A stretch of DNA of 64,000 nt. Source: Cornus controversa. Taxonomy: Eukaryota; Streptophyta; Magnoliopsida; Cornales; Cornaceae. Below, piece after piece: positions 24,220-38,194 of this stretch. The notes under the pieces are model-generated. The model saw only the letters and a program-made list of their open reading frames with translations, did no database searches and was not told where the DNA came from. Every line of letters begins with the position of its first letter. Within the stretch, counting starts at the first letter, position 1. Position numbers and translations under genes: made by a program. The stretch is from contig CM048847.1 in the NCBI GenBank assembly GCA_026545225.1, positions 1,612,001 through 1,676,000 of the forward strand, written 5' to 3'.

Positions 24220-27200
24220 TCAAAAACCCATTCCTTGAGAAGTCGTGCCATAATCAGAATCGTAAGTTTCTTTTTTCCAAATTACACCATCAAAACATCC
24301 AAAAGAAGTGACAAACATGTCAATCCGATCTTCATCACAACCATATGGTGCTTTGTTCCAAGTTCGACCGTTTGGACATCTAAAGGAAACAATTAGCAAG
24401 CTACCAACCATTTTAAACTTGTTTCATTTGAGTTGTTTTGATTCGAAAACCGCATTCCAAGAGAAGTCATGCCATAATACTAATCGTACGCTGCTTTTTT
24501 CTAAATGAAACCATCAAAGCGTCCCAAAGAAACGACGAGCATGTCGATCCGATCTTCATCCATGTTTGTTTGAGTTGTTCTGAGTCGAAAAGAACAATTG
24601 CTTGCAATAATCAGGCATGACGACAATCGTATGGCGCTTTGTGCTAGAATTGACCATCTGGATGTTCAGAAAAATAGAGAATGATAACAACGGTTTCGAA
24701 CTTGTTTCGTTTGACTTGTCCTGATTTGAAAAGTCCAATCCACGTGAAATCGTGCCATACTTAGAATTATACATTGCTTTATGCCAAATTCAACCATCAG
24801 GACATCCTGAATCAAAAATAGTAATTCCTTGCTGCACTCATGAATGATCACAACCGTATGGTGCTCTATGCCAACTTCAACCATCTGGAAAAGTAAAAGA
24901 AACAATTCCCAAGCTATCGAGGATTTTAAACAAGTTTAGTTTGAGTTGTTCTAATTCAAAAAGCCATTCCTTGAGAAGTCGTGCCATAATCAGAATCGTA
25001 AGTTTCTTTTTTCCAAATTAGACTATCAAAACATCCAAAAGAAGTGACGAACATGTCAATCCGATCTTCATCACAACCATATGGTGCTTTGTTCCAAGTT
25101 CGACCGTTTGGACATCTAAAGGAAACAATTAGCAAGCTACCAACCATTTTAAACTTGTTTCATTTGAGTTGTTTTGATTCGAAAACCGCATTCCAAGAGA
25201 AGTCATGCCATAATACTAATCGTACGCTGCTTTTTTCGAAATGAAACCATCAAAGCGTCCCAAAGAAACGACGAGCAAGTCAATCCGATCTTCATCCGTG
25301 TTTGTTTGAGTTGTTCTGAGTCGAAAGAACAATTGCTTGCAATAATCAGGCAGTACGACAACCGTATGGCGCTTTGTGCTAGAATTGACCATCTGGATGT
25401 CCAGAAGAATAGAGAATGACAAGAATGGTTTTGAACTTGTTTCGTTTGACTTGTCCTGATTCGAAAAGTCCCAATCCACGTGAAATCGTGCCATACCAAG
25501 AATTATATGTTGCTTTATGCCAAATTCAACCGTCAGGATGTCCTGAATCAAAAAGAGTAATTCCATGCTGCACCCATGAATGATCACAACCGTATAGTGA
25601 TCTATGCCAACTTCAACCATCTGGACAAGTAAAAGAAACAATTCCCAAGCTATCGATGATTTTAAACTAGTTTAGTTTGAGTTGTTCTGATTCAAAAACC
25701 CATTCCTTGAGAAGTCGTGCCATAATCAGAATCGTAAGTTTCTTTTTTCCAAATTAGACCATCAAAACATCCAAAAGAAGTGACGAACATGTCAATCCGA
25801 TCATCATCACAACCATATGGTGCTTTGTTCCAAGTTCGACCGTTTGGACATCTAAAGGAAACAATTAGCAAGCTACCAACCATTTTAAACTTGTTTCATT
25901 TGAGTTGTTTTGATTTGAAAACCGCATTCCAAGAGAAGTCATGCCATAATACTAATCGTACGCTACTTTTTTCTAAATGAAACCATCAAAGCGTCCCAAA
26001 GAAACGACGAGCATGTCGATCCGATCTTCATCCATGTTTGTTTGAGTTGTTCTGAGTCAAAAAGAACAATTGCTTGCAGTAATCAGGCATGACGACAACC
26101 GGATGGCGGTTTGTGCTAGAATTGACCATCTGGATGTTCAGAAAAATAGAGAATGATAACAACGGTTTCGAACTTGTTTCGTTTGACTTGTCCTGATTTG
26201 AAAAGTCCAATCCACGTGAAATCGTGCCATACTTAGAATTATACATTGCTTTATGCCAAATTCAACCATCAGGACATCCTGAATCAAAAATAGTAATTCC
26301 TTGCTGCACTCATGAATGATCACAATCGTATGGTGCTCTATGCCAACTTCAACCATCTGGAAAAGTAAAAGAAAAAATTCCCAAGCTATCGAGGATTTTA
26401 AACAAGTTTAGTTTGAGTTGTTCTGATTCAAAAACCCATTCCTTGAGAAGTCGTGCCATAATCAGAATCGTAAGTTTCTTTTTTCCAAATTAGACCATCA
26501 AAACATCCAAAAGAAGTGACGAACATGTCAATCCGATCTTCATCACAACCATATGGTGCTTTGTTCCAAGTTCGACCGTTTGGACATCTAAAGGAAACAA
26601 TTAGCAAGCTACCAACCATTTTAAACTTGTTTCATTTGAGTTGTTTTGATTCGAAAACCGCATTCCAAGAGAAGTCATGCCATAATACTAATCGTACGCT
26701 GCTTTTTTCTAAATGAAACCATCAAAGCGTCCCAAAGAAACGACGAGCATGTCAATCCGATCTTCATCCGTGTTTGTTTGAGTTGTTCTGAGTCGAAAGA
26801 ACAATTGCTTGCAATAATCAGGCATGACGACAACCGTATGGCACTTTGTGCTATAATTGACCATCTGGATGTCCAGAAAAATAGAGAATGACAAGAACGG
26901 TTTCGAACTTGTTTCGTTTGACTTGTCCTGATTCAAAAAGTCACAATCCACGTGAAATCGTGCCATACCAAGAATTATACATTGCTTTATGCCAAATTCA
27001 ACCGTCAGGATGTCCTAAATCAAAAAGAGTAATTCCATGCTGCACCCATGAATGATCACAACCGTATGGTGCTCTATGCCAACTTCAACCATCTGGACAA
27101 GTAAAAGAAACAATTGCCAAGCTATCGATGATTTTAAACAAGTTTAGTTTGAGTTGTTCTGATTCAAAAACCCATTCCTTGAGAAGTCGTGCCATAATCA

Positions 27201-29370
27201 GAATCGTAAGTTTCTTTTTTCCAAATTAGACCATCAAAACATCCAAAAGAAGTGACGAACATGTCAATCCGATCTTCATCACAACCATATGGTGCTTTGT
27301 TCCAAGTTCGACCGTTTGGACATCTAAAGGAAACAATTAGCAAGCTACCAACCATTTTAAACTTGTTTCATTTGAGTTGTTTGATTCGAAAACCGCATTC
27401 CAAGAGAAGTCATGCCATAATACTAATCGTACGCTGCTTTTTTCTAAATGAAACCATCAAAGCGTCCCAAAGAAACGACGAGCATGTCAATCCGATCTTC
27501 ATCCGTGTTTGTTTGAGTTGTTCTGAGTCGAAAGAACAATTGCTTGCAATAATCAGGCATGACGACAACCGTATGGCGCTTTGTGCTAGAATTGACCATC
27601 TGGATGTCCAAAAAAATAGAGAATGACAAGAACAATTTCGAACTTGTTTCGTTTGACTTGTCCTGATTCAAAAAAGTCCAATCCATGTGAAATCGTGCCA
27701 TACCTAGAATTATACGTTGCTTTATGCCAAATTCAACCGTCAGGATGTCCTGAATCGAAAAGAGTAATTCCATGCTGCACCCATGAATGATCACGGCCGT
27801 ATGGTGCTCTATGCCAACTTCAACCATCTGGACAAGTAAAAGAAACAATTCCCAAGCTATCGAGGATTTTAAACAAGTTTAGTTTGAGTTGTTCTGATTC
27901 AAAAACCCATTCCTTGAGAAGTCGTGCCATAATCAGAATCGTAAGTTTCTTTTTTCCAAATTAGACCATCAAAACATCCAAAAGAAGTGACGAACATGTC
28001 AATCCGATCTTCATCACAACCATATGGTGCTTTGTTCCAAGTTCGACCGTTTGGACATCTAAAGGAAACAATTAGCAAGCTACCAACCATTTTAAACTTG
28101 TTTCATTTGAGTTGTTTTGATTCGAAAACCGCATTCTAAGAGAAGTCATGCCATAATACTAATCGTACGCTGCTTTTTTCTAAATGAAACCATCAAAGCG
28201 TCCCAAAGAAACGACGAGCATGTCAATCCGATCTTCATCCGTGTTTGCTTGAGTTGTTCTGAGTCGAAAGAACAATTGCTTGCAATAATCAGGCATGACG
28301 ACAACCGTATGGCGCTTTGTGCTATAATTGACCATCTGGATGTCCAGAAAAATAGAGAATGACAAGAACGGTTTCGAACTTGTTTCGTTTGACTTGTCCT
28401 GATTCGAAAAGTCCCAATCCACGTGAAATCGTGCCATACCTAGAATTATACATTGCTTTATGCCAAATTCAACCCTCAGGATGTCCTGAATCAAAAATAG
28501 TAATTCCATGCGGCACCCATGAATGATCACAACCGTTAGGTGCTCTATGCCAACTTCAACCATCTGGACAAGTAAAAGAAACAATTGCCAAGCTATCGAT
28601 GATTTTAAACAAGTTTAGTTTGAGTTGTTCTGATTCAAAAACCCATTCCTTGAGAAGTCGTGCCATAATCAGAATCATAAGTTTCTTTTTTCCAAATTAG
28701 ACCATCAAAACATCCAAAAGAAGTGACGAACATGTCAATCCGATCTTCATCACAACCATATGGTGCTTTGTTCCAAGTTCGACCGTTTGGACATCTAAAG
28801 GAAACAATTAGCAAGCTACCAACCATTTTAAACTTGTTTCATTTGAGTTGTTTTGATTCGAAAACCGCATTCTAAGAGAAGTCATGCCATAATACTAATC
28901 GTACGCTGCTTTTTTCTAAATGAAACCATCAAAGCGTCCCAAAGAAACGACGAGCATGTCAATCCGATCTTCATCCGTGTTTGCTTGAGTTGTTCTGAGT
29001 CGAAAGAACAATTGCTTGCAATAATCAGGCATGACGACAACCGTATGGCGCTTTGTGCTATAATTGACCATCTGGATGTCCAGAAAAATAGAGAATGACA
29101 AGAACGGTTTCGAACTTGTTTCGTTTGACTTGTCCTGATTCGAAAAGTCCCAATCCACGTGAAATCGTGCCATACCTAGAATTATACATTGCTTTATGCC
29201 AAATTCAACCCTCAGGATGTCCTGAATCAAAAATAGTAATTCCATGCGGCACCCATGAATGATCACAACCGTTAGGTGCTCTATGCCAACTTCAACCATC
29301 TGGACAAGTAAAAGAAACAATTGCCAAGCTATCGATGATTTTAAACAAGTTTAGTTTGAGTTGTTCTGAT
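24220..29370 (+). repeat. Mixed block A-D-A-B-C-E-E
   Basis: Monomer starts are 24220 A, 24956 D, 25692 A, 26428 B, 27164 C, 27899 E and 28635 E. The A at 24220 again has gacaaacatg, as at 4351 and 7294. The last two monomers are a near-identical tandem pair sharing cattctaagag, ccctcagg and catgcggcacc. The visible difference is aatcgtaag near 27946 against aatcataag near 28674. Confidence 0.78.
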
Positions 29371-32300
29371 TCAAAAACCCATTCCTTGAGAAGTCGTGCC
29401 ATAATCAGAATCATAAGTTTCTTTTTTCCAAATTAGACCATCAAAACATCCAAAAGAAGTGACGAACATGTCAATCCGATCTTCATCACAACCATATGGT
29501 GCTTTGTTCCAAGTTCGACCGTTTGGACATCTAAAGGAAACAATTAGCAAGCTACCAACCATTTTAAACTTGTTTCATTTGAGTTGTTTTGATTCGAAAA
29601 CCGCATTCCAAGAGAAGTCATGCCATAATACTAATCGTACGCTGCTTTTTTCTAAATGAAACCATCAAAGCGTCCCAAAGAAACGACGAGCATGTCAATC
29701 CGATCTTCATCCATGTTTGTTTGAGTTGTCCTGAGTCGAAAAGAACAGTTGCTTGCAATAATCAGGCATGACGACAACCGTATGGCGGTTTGTGCTAGAA
29801 TTGACCATCAGGATGTTCAGAAAAATAGAGAATGATAACAACGGTTTCGAACTTGTTTCGTTTGACTTGTCCTGATTTGAAAAGTCCAATCCACGTGAAA
29901 TCGTGCCATACTTAGAATTATACATTGCTTTATGCCAAATTCAACCATCAGGACATCCTGAATCAAAAATAGTAATTCCTTGCTGCACTCATGAATGATC
30001 ACAACCGTATGGTGCTCTATGCCAACTTCAACCATCTGGAAAAGTAAAAGAAACAATTCCCAAGCTATCGAGGATTTTAAACAAGTTTAGTTTGAGTTGT
30101 TCTGATTCAAAAACCCATTCCTTGAGAAGTCGTCCCTTAATCAGAATCGTAAGTTTCTTTTTCCAAATTAGACCATCAAAGCATCCAAAAGAAGTGACGA
30201 ACATGTCAATCCGATCTTCATCACAACCGTATGGTGCTTTGTTCCAAGTTCGACCATTCGGACATCTAAAGGAAACAATTAGCAAGCTACCAACCATTTT
30301 AAACTTGTTTCATTTGAGTTGTTTTGATTCGAAAACTGCATTCCAAGAGAAGTCATGCCATAATACTAATCGTACGCTGCTTTTTTCTAAATGAAACCAT
30401 CAAAGCGTCCCAAAGAAACTACGAGCTTGTCAATTCGATCTTCATCCGTGTTTGTTTGAGTTGTTCTGAGTCGAAAGAACAATTGCTTGCAATAATCAGG
30501 CATGACGACAACCGTATGGCGCTTTGTGCTAGAATTGACCATCTGGATGTCCAAAAGAATAGAGAATGACAAGAACGGTTTTGAACTTGTTTCGTTTGAC
30601 TTGTCCTGATTCGAAAATTCCAATCCACGTGAAATCGTGCCATACCAAGAATTATACGTTGTTTTATGCCAAATTCAACCGTCAGGATGTCCTGAATAAA
30701 AAAGAGTAATTCCATGCTGCACCCATGAATGATCACAACTGTATAGTGCTCTATGCCAACTTCAACCATCTGGACAAGTAAAAGAAACAATTGCCAAGCT
30801 ATCGATGATTTTAAACAAGTTTAGTTTGAGTTGTTCTGATTCAAAAACCCATTCCTTGAGAAGTCGTGCCATAATCAGAATCGTAAGTTTCTTTTTTCCA
30901 AATTAGACCATCAAAACATCCAAAAGAAGTGACGAACATGTCAATCCGATCTTCATCACAACCATATGGTGCTTTGTTCCAAGTTCGACCGTTTGGACAT
31001 CTAAAGGAAACAATTAGCAAGCTACCAACCATTTTAAACTTGTTTCATTTGAGTTGTTTTGATTCGAAAACCGCATTCTAAGAGAAGTCATGCCATAATA
31101 CTAATCGTACGCTGCTTTTTTCTAAATGAAACCATCAAAGCGTCCCAAAGAAACGACGAGCATGTAAATCCGATCTTCATCCGTGTTTGCTTGAGTTGTT
31201 CTGAGTCGAAAGAACAATTGCTTGCAATAATCAGGCATGACGACAACCGTATGGCACTTTGTGCTATAATTGACCATCTGGATGTCCAGAAAAATAGAGA
31301 ATGACAAGAACGGTTTCGAACTTGTTTCGTTTGACTTGTCCTGATTCAAAAAGTCACAATCCACGTGAAATCGTGCCATACCAAGAATTATACATTGCTT
31401 TATGCCAAATTCAACCGTCAGGATGTCCTAAATCAAAAAGAGTAATTCCATGCTGCACCCATGAATGATCACAACCGTATGGTGCTCTATGCCAACTTCA
31501 ACCATCTGGACAAGTAAAAGAAACAATTGCCAAGCTATCGATGATTTTAAACAAGTTTAGTTTGAGTTGTTCTGATTCAAAAACCCATTCCTTGAGAAGT
31601 CGTGCCATAATCAGAATCGTAAGTTTCTTTTTTCCAAATTAGACCATCAAAACATCCAAAAGAAGTGACGAACATGTCAATCCGATCTTCATCACAACCA
31701 TATGGTGCTTTGTTCCAAGTTCGACCGTTTGGACATCTAAAGGAAACAATTAGCAACCTACCAACCATTTTAAACTTGTTTCATTTGAGTTGTTTGATTC
31801 GAAAACCGCATTCCAAGAGAAGTCATGCCATAATACTAATCGTACGCTGCTTTTTTCTAAATGAAACCATCAAAGCGTCCCAAAGAAACGACGAGCATGT
31901 CAATCCGATCTTCATCCGTGTTTGTTTGAGTTGTTCTGAGTCGAAAGAACAATTGCTTGCAATAATCAGGCATGACGACAACCGTATGGCGCTTTGTGCT
32001 AGAATTGACCATCTGGATGTCCAAAAAAATAGAGAATGACAAGAACAATTTCGAACTTGTTTCGTTTGACTTGTCCTGATTCAAAAAAGTCCAATCCATG
32101 TGAAATCGTGCCATACCTAGAATTATACGTTGCTTTATGCCAAATTCAACCGTCAGGATGTCCTGAATCGAAAAGAGTAATTCCATGCTGCACCCATGAA
32201 TGATCACGGCCGTATGGTGCTCTATGCCAACTTCAACCATCTGGACAAGTAAAAGAAACAATTCCAAAGCTATCGAGGATTTTAAACAAGTTTAGTTTGA

Positions 32301-33047
32301 GTTGTTCTGATTCAAAAACCCATTCCTTGAGAAGTCGTGCCATAATCAGAATCGTAAGTTTCTTTTTTCCAAATTAGACCATCAAAACATCCAAAAGAAG
32401 TGACGAACATGTCAATCCGATCTTCATCACAACCATATGGTGCTTTGTTCCAAGTTCGACCGTTTGGACATCTAAAGGAAACAATTAGCAAGCTACCAAC
32501 CATTTTAAACTTGTTTCATTTGAGTTGTTTTGATTCGAAAACCGCATTCTAAGAGAAGTCATGCCATAATACTAATCGTACGCTGCTTTTTTCTAAATGA
32601 AACCATCAAAGCGTCCCAAAGAAACGACGAGCATGTCAATCCGATCTTCATCCGTGTTTGCTTGAGTTGTTCTGAGTCGAAAGAACAATTGCTTGCAATA
32701 ATCAGGCATGACGACAACCGTATGGCGCTTTGTGCTATAATTGACCATCTGGATGTCCAGAAAAATAGAGAATGACAAGAACGGTTTCGAACTTGTTTCG
32801 TTTGACTTGTCCTGATTCAAAAAGTCCCAATCCACGTGAAATCGTGCCATACCTAGAATTATACATTGCTTTATGCCAAATTCAACCCTCAGGATGTCCT
32901 GAATCAAAAATAGTAATTCCATGCGGCACCCATGAATGATCACAACCGTTAGGTGCTCTATGCCAACTTCAACCATCTGGACAAGTAAAAGAAACAATTG
33001 CCAAGCTATCGATGATTTTAAACAAGTTTAGTTTGAGTTGTTCTGAT
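29371..33047 (+). repeat. 5-mer A-F-B-C-E, copy 1 (3677 bp)
   Basis: Monomer starts are 29371 A, 30107 F, 30841 B, 31577 C and 32312 E. It matches copy 2 at an offset of 3677 bp throughout. Substitutions peculiar to this copy include cgttgttttatg near 30657, attccaaagc near 32263, and gattcaaaaagtccc near 32814 where other E monomers have gattcgaaaagtccc. Confidence 0.87.
30107..30840 (+). repeat. Type F monomer (exemplar)
   Basis: Defined by gtcccttaatcag, a pyrimidine tract with one T fewer (five T) and accattcgg in u1-u2, aaactgcattcc in u2, aaactacgagcttgtc in u3, gattcgaaaattcc in u4 and gaataaaaaagag in u5. Copies start at 30107, 33784, 37461, 40402, 43343, 46285 and 62459. The copy at 43343 has six T in the tract. 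The type is otherwise absent from the window, except for its 3' half inside the hybrid at 47756. Confidence 0.83.
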
Positions 33048-36000
33048 TCAAAAACCCATTCCTTGAGAAGTCGTGCCATAATCAGAATCATAAGTTTCTT
33101 TTTTCCAAATTAGACCATCAAAACAACCAAAAGAAGTGACGAACATGTCAATCCGATCTTCATCACAACCATATGGTGCTTTGTTCCAAGTTCGACCGTT
33201 TGGACATCTAAAGGAAACAATTAGCAAGCTACCAACCATTTTAAACTTGTTTCATTTGAGTTGTTTTGATTCGAAAACCGCATTCCAAGAGAAGTCATGC
33301 CATAATACTAATCGTACGCTGCTTTTTTCTAAATGAAACCATCAAAGCGTCCCAAAGAAACGACGAGCATGTCAATCCGATCTTCATCCATGTTTGTTTG
33401 AGTTGTCCTGAGTCGAAAAGAACAGTTGCTTGCAATAATCAGGCATGACGACAACCGTATGGCGGTTTGTGCTAGAATTGACCATCAGGATGTTCAGAAA
33501 AATAGAGAATGATAACAACGGTTTCGAACTTGTTTCGTTTGACTTGTCCTGATTTGAAAAGTCCAATCCACGTGAAATCGTGCCATACTTAGAATTATAC
33601 ATTGCTTTATGCCAAATTCAACCATCAGGACATCCTGAATCAAAAATAGTAATTCCTTGCTGCACTCATGAATGATCACAACCGTATGGTGCTCTATGCC
33701 AACTTCAACCATCTGGAAAAGTAAAAGAAACAATTCCCAAGCTATCGAGGATTTTAAACAAGTTTAGTTTGAGTTGTTCTGATTCAAAAACCCATTCCTT
33801 GAGAAGTCGTCCCTTAATCAGAATCGTAAGTTTCTTTTTCCAAATTAGACCATCAAAGCATCCAAAAGAAGTGACGAACATGTCAATCCGATCTTCATCA
33901 CAACCGTATGGTGCTTTGTTCCAAGTTCGACCATTCGGACATCTAAAGGAAACAATTAGCAAGCTACCAACCATTTTAAACTTGTTTCATTTGAGTTGTT
34001 TTGATTCGAAAACTGCATTCCAAGAGAAGTCATGCCATAATACTAATCGTACGCTGCTTTTTTCTAAATGAAACCATCAAAGCGTCCCAAAGAAACTACG
34101 AGCTTGTCAATTCGATCTTCATCCGTGTTTGTTTGAGTTGTTCTGAGTCGAAAGAACAATTGCTTGCAATAATCAGGCATGACGACAACCGTATGGCGCT
34201 TTGTGCTAGAATTGACCATCTGGATGTCCAAAAGAATAGAGAATGACAAGAACGGTTTTGAACTTGTTTCGTTTGACTTGTCCTGATTCGAAAATTCCAA
34301 TCCACGTGAAATCGTGCCATACCAAGAATTATACGTTGCTTTATGCCAAATTCAACCGTCAGGATGTCCTGAATAAAAAAGAGTAATTCCATGCTGCACC
34401 CATGAATGATCACAACTGTATAGTGCTCTATGCCAACTTCAACCATCTGGACAAGTAAAAGAAACAATTGCCAAGCTATCGATGATTTTAAACAAGTTTA
34501 GTTTGAGTTGTTCTGATTCAAAAACCCATTCCTTGAGAAGTCGTGCCATAATCAGAATCGTAAGTTTCTTTTTTCCAAATTAGACCATCAAAACATCCAA
34601 AAGAAGTGACGAACATGTCAATCCGATCTTCATCACAACCATATGGTGCTTTGTTCCAAGTTCGACCGTTTGGACATCTAAAGGAAACAATTAGCAAGCT
34701 ACCAACCATTTTAAACTTGTTTCATTTGAGTTGTTTTGATTCGAAAACCGCATTCTAAGAGAAGTCATGCCATAATACTAATCGTACGCTGCTTTTTTCT
34801 AAATGAAACCATCAAAGCGTCCCAAAGAAACGACGAGCATGTAAATCCGATCTTCATCCGTGTTTGCTTGAGTTGTTCTGAGTCGAAAGAACAATTGCTT
34901 GCAATAATCAGGCATGACGACAACCGTATGGCACTTTGTGCTATAATTGACCATCTGGATGTCCAGAAAAATAGAGAATGACAAGAACGGTTTCGAACTT
35001 GTTTCGTTTGACTTGTCCTGATTCAAAAAGTCACAATCCACGTGAAATCGTGCCATACCAAGAATTATACATTGCTTTATGCCAAATTCAACCGTCAGGA
35101 TGTCCTAAATCAAAAAGAGTAATTCCATGCTGCACCCATGAATGATCACAACCGTATGGTGCTCTATGCCAACTTCAACCATCTGGACAAGTAAAAGAAA
35201 CAATTGCCAAGCTATCGATGATTTTAAACAAGTTTAGTTTGAGTTGTTCTGATTCAAAAACCCATTCCTTGAGAAGTCGTGCCATAATCAGAATCGTAAG
35301 TTTCTTTTTTCCAAATTAGACCATCAAAACATCCAAAAGAAGTGACGAACATGTCAATCCGATCTTCATCACAACCATATGGTGCTTTGTTCCAAGTTCG
35401 ACCGTTTGGACATCTAAAGGAAACAATTAGCAACCTACCAACCATTTTAAACTTGTTTCATTTGAGTTGTTTGATTCGAAAACCGCATTCCAAGAGAAGT
35501 CATGCCATAATACTAATCGTACGCTGCTTTTTTCTAAATGAAACCATCAAAGCGTCCCAAAGAAACGACGAGCATGTCAATCCGATCTTCATCCGTGTTT
35601 GTTTGAGTTGTTCTGAGTCGAAAGAACAATTGCTTGCAATAATCAGGCATGACGACAACCGTATGGCGCTTTGTGCTAGAATTGACCATCTGGATGTCCA
35701 AAAAAATAGAGAATGACAAGAACAATTTCGAACTTGTTTCGTTTGACTTGTCCTGATTCAAAAAAGTCCAATCCATGTGAAATCGTGCCATACCTAGAAT
35801 TATACGTTGCTTTATGCCAAATTCAACCGTCAGGATGTCCTGAATCGAAAAGAGTAATTCCATGCTGCACCCATGAATGATCACGGCCGTATGGTGCTCT
35901 ATGCCAACTTCAACCATCTGGACAAGTAAAAGAAACAATTCCCAAGCTATCGAGGATTTTAAACAAGTTTAGTTTGAGTTGTTCTGATTCAAAAACCCAT

Positions 36001-36724
36001 TCCTTGAGAAGTCGTGCCATAATCAGAATCGTAAGTTTCTTTTTTCCAAATTAGACCATCAAAACATCCAAAAGAAGTGACGAACATGTCAATCCGATCT
36101 TCATCACAACCATATGGTGCTTTGTTCCAAGTTCGACCGTTTGGACATCTAAAGGAAACAATTAGCAAGCTACCAACCATTTTAAACTTGTTTCATTTGA
36201 GTTGTTTTGATTCGAAAACCGCATTCTAAGAGAAGTCATGCCATAATACTAATCGTACGCTGCTTTTTTCTAAATGAAACCATCAAAGCGTCCCAAAGAA
36301 ACGACGAGCATGTCAATCCGATCTTCATCCGTGTTTGCTTGAGTTGTTCTGAGTCGAAAGAACAATTGCTTGCAATAATCAGGCATGACGACAACCGTAT
36401 GGCGCTTTGTGCTATAATTGACCATCTGGATGTCCAGAAAAATAGAGAATGACAAGAACGGTTTCGAACTTGTTTCGTTTGACTTGTCCTGATTCGAAAA
36501 GTCCCAATCCACGTGAAATCGTGCCATACCTAGAATTATACATTGCTTTATGCCAAATTCAACCCTCAGGATGTCCTGAATCAAAAATAGTAATTCCATG
36601 CGGCACCCATGAATGATCACAACCGTTAGGTGCTCTATGCCAACTTCAACCATCTGGACAAGTAAAAGAAACAATTGCCAAGCTATCGATGATTTTAAAC
36701 AAGTTTAGTTTGAGTTGTTCTGAT
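33048..36724 (+). repeat. 5-mer A-F-B-C-E, copy 2 (3677 bp)
   Basis: Monomer starts are 33048 A, 33784 F, 34518 B, 35254 C and 35989 E. A substitution peculiar to this copy is aaacaaccaaaag near 33121. Shared marks with copy 1 include gcatgtaaatcc and gtcctaaatc in the B monomer, gatcacggccg and ccatgtgaaatc in the C monomer, and aatcataag at the start of the A monomer. Confidence 0.87.
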
Positions 36725-38194
36725 TCAAAAACCCATTCCTTGAGAAGTCGTGCCATAATCAGAATCATAAGTTTCTTTTTTCCAAATTAGACCATCAAAA
36801 CATCCAAAAGAAGTGACGAACATGTCAATCCGATCTTCATCACAACCATATGGTGCTTTGTTCCAAGTTCGACCGTTTGGACATCTAAAGGAAACAATTA
36901 GCAAGCTACCAACCATTTTAAACTTGTTTCATTTGAGTTGTTTTGATTCGAAAACCGCATTCTAAGAGAAGTCATGCCATAATACTAATCGTACGCTGCT
37001 TTTTTCTAAATGAAACCATCAAAGCGTCCCAAAGAAACGACGAGCATGTCAATCCGATCTTCATCCATGTTTGTTTGAGTTGTCCTGAGTCGAAAAGAAC
37101 AGTTGCTTGCAATAATCAGGCATGACGACAACCGTATGGCGGTTTGTGCTAGAATTGACCATCAGGATGTTCAGAAAAATAGAGAATGATAACAACGGTT
37201 TCGAACTTGTTTCGTTTGACTTGTCCTGATTTGAAAAGTCCAATCCACGTGAAATCGTGCCATACTTAGAATTATACATTGCTTTATGCCAAATTCAACC
37301 ATCAGGACATCCTGAATCAAAAATAGTAATTCCTTGCTGCACTCATGAATGATCACAACCGTATGGTGCTCTATGCCAACTTCAACCATCTGGAAAAGTA
37401 AAAGAAACAATTCCCAAGCTATCGAGGATTTTAAACAAGTTTAGTTTGAGTTGTTCTGATTCAAAAACCCATTCCTTGAGAAGTCGTCCCTTAATCAGAA
37501 TCGTAAGTTTCTTTTTCCAAATTAGACCATCAAAGCATCCAAAAGAAGTGACGAACATGTCAATCCGATCTTCATCACAACCGTATGGTGCTTTGTTCCA
37601 AGTTCGACCATTCGGACATCTAAAGGAAACAATTAGCAAGCTACCAACCATTTTAAACTTGTTTCATTTGAGTTGTTTTGATTCGAAAACTGCATTCCAA
37701 GAGAAGTCATGCCATAATACTAATCGTACGCTGCTTTTTTCTAAATGAAACCATCAAAGCGTCCCAAAGAAACTACGAGCTTGTCAATTCGATCTTCATC
37801 CGTGTTTGTTTGAGTTGTTCTGAGTCGAAAGAACAATTGCTTGCAATAATCAGGCATGACGACAACCGTATGGCGCTTTGTGCTAGAATTGACCATCTGG
37901 ATGTCCAAAAGAATAGAGAATGACAAGAACGGTTTTGAACTTGTTTCGTTTGACTTGTCCTGATTCGAAAATTCCAATCCACGTGAAATCGTGCCATACC
38001 AAGAATTATACGTTGCTTTATGCCAAATTCAACCGTCAGGATGTCCTGAATAAAAAAGAGTAATTCCATGCTGCACCCATGAATGATCACAACTGTATAG
38101 TGCTCTATGCCAACTTCAACCATCTGGACAAGTAAAAGAAACAATTGCCAAGCTATCGATGATTTTAAACAAGTTTAGTTTGAGTTGTTCTGAT
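36725..38194 (+). repeat. Start of a third 5-mer copy (A-F only)
   Basis: The A at 36725 and F at 37461 continue the 5-mer register at an offset of 3677 bp from 33048 and 33784. The expected B and C are then absent: an E monomer follows directly at 38195. The A here has cattctaagag in u2, an E-group mark not present in the A monomers at 29371 and 33048. The F also opens the F-E-A-A 4-mer series. Confidence 0.78.

Noticed and set aside
29371..36724. Assembly error as the sole cause of the exact 3677-bp duplication
   Set aside because: The copies differ by scattered private substitutions and similar multimers of other lengths occur nearby, so a real tandem duplication is more likely. Only long reads can settle it.
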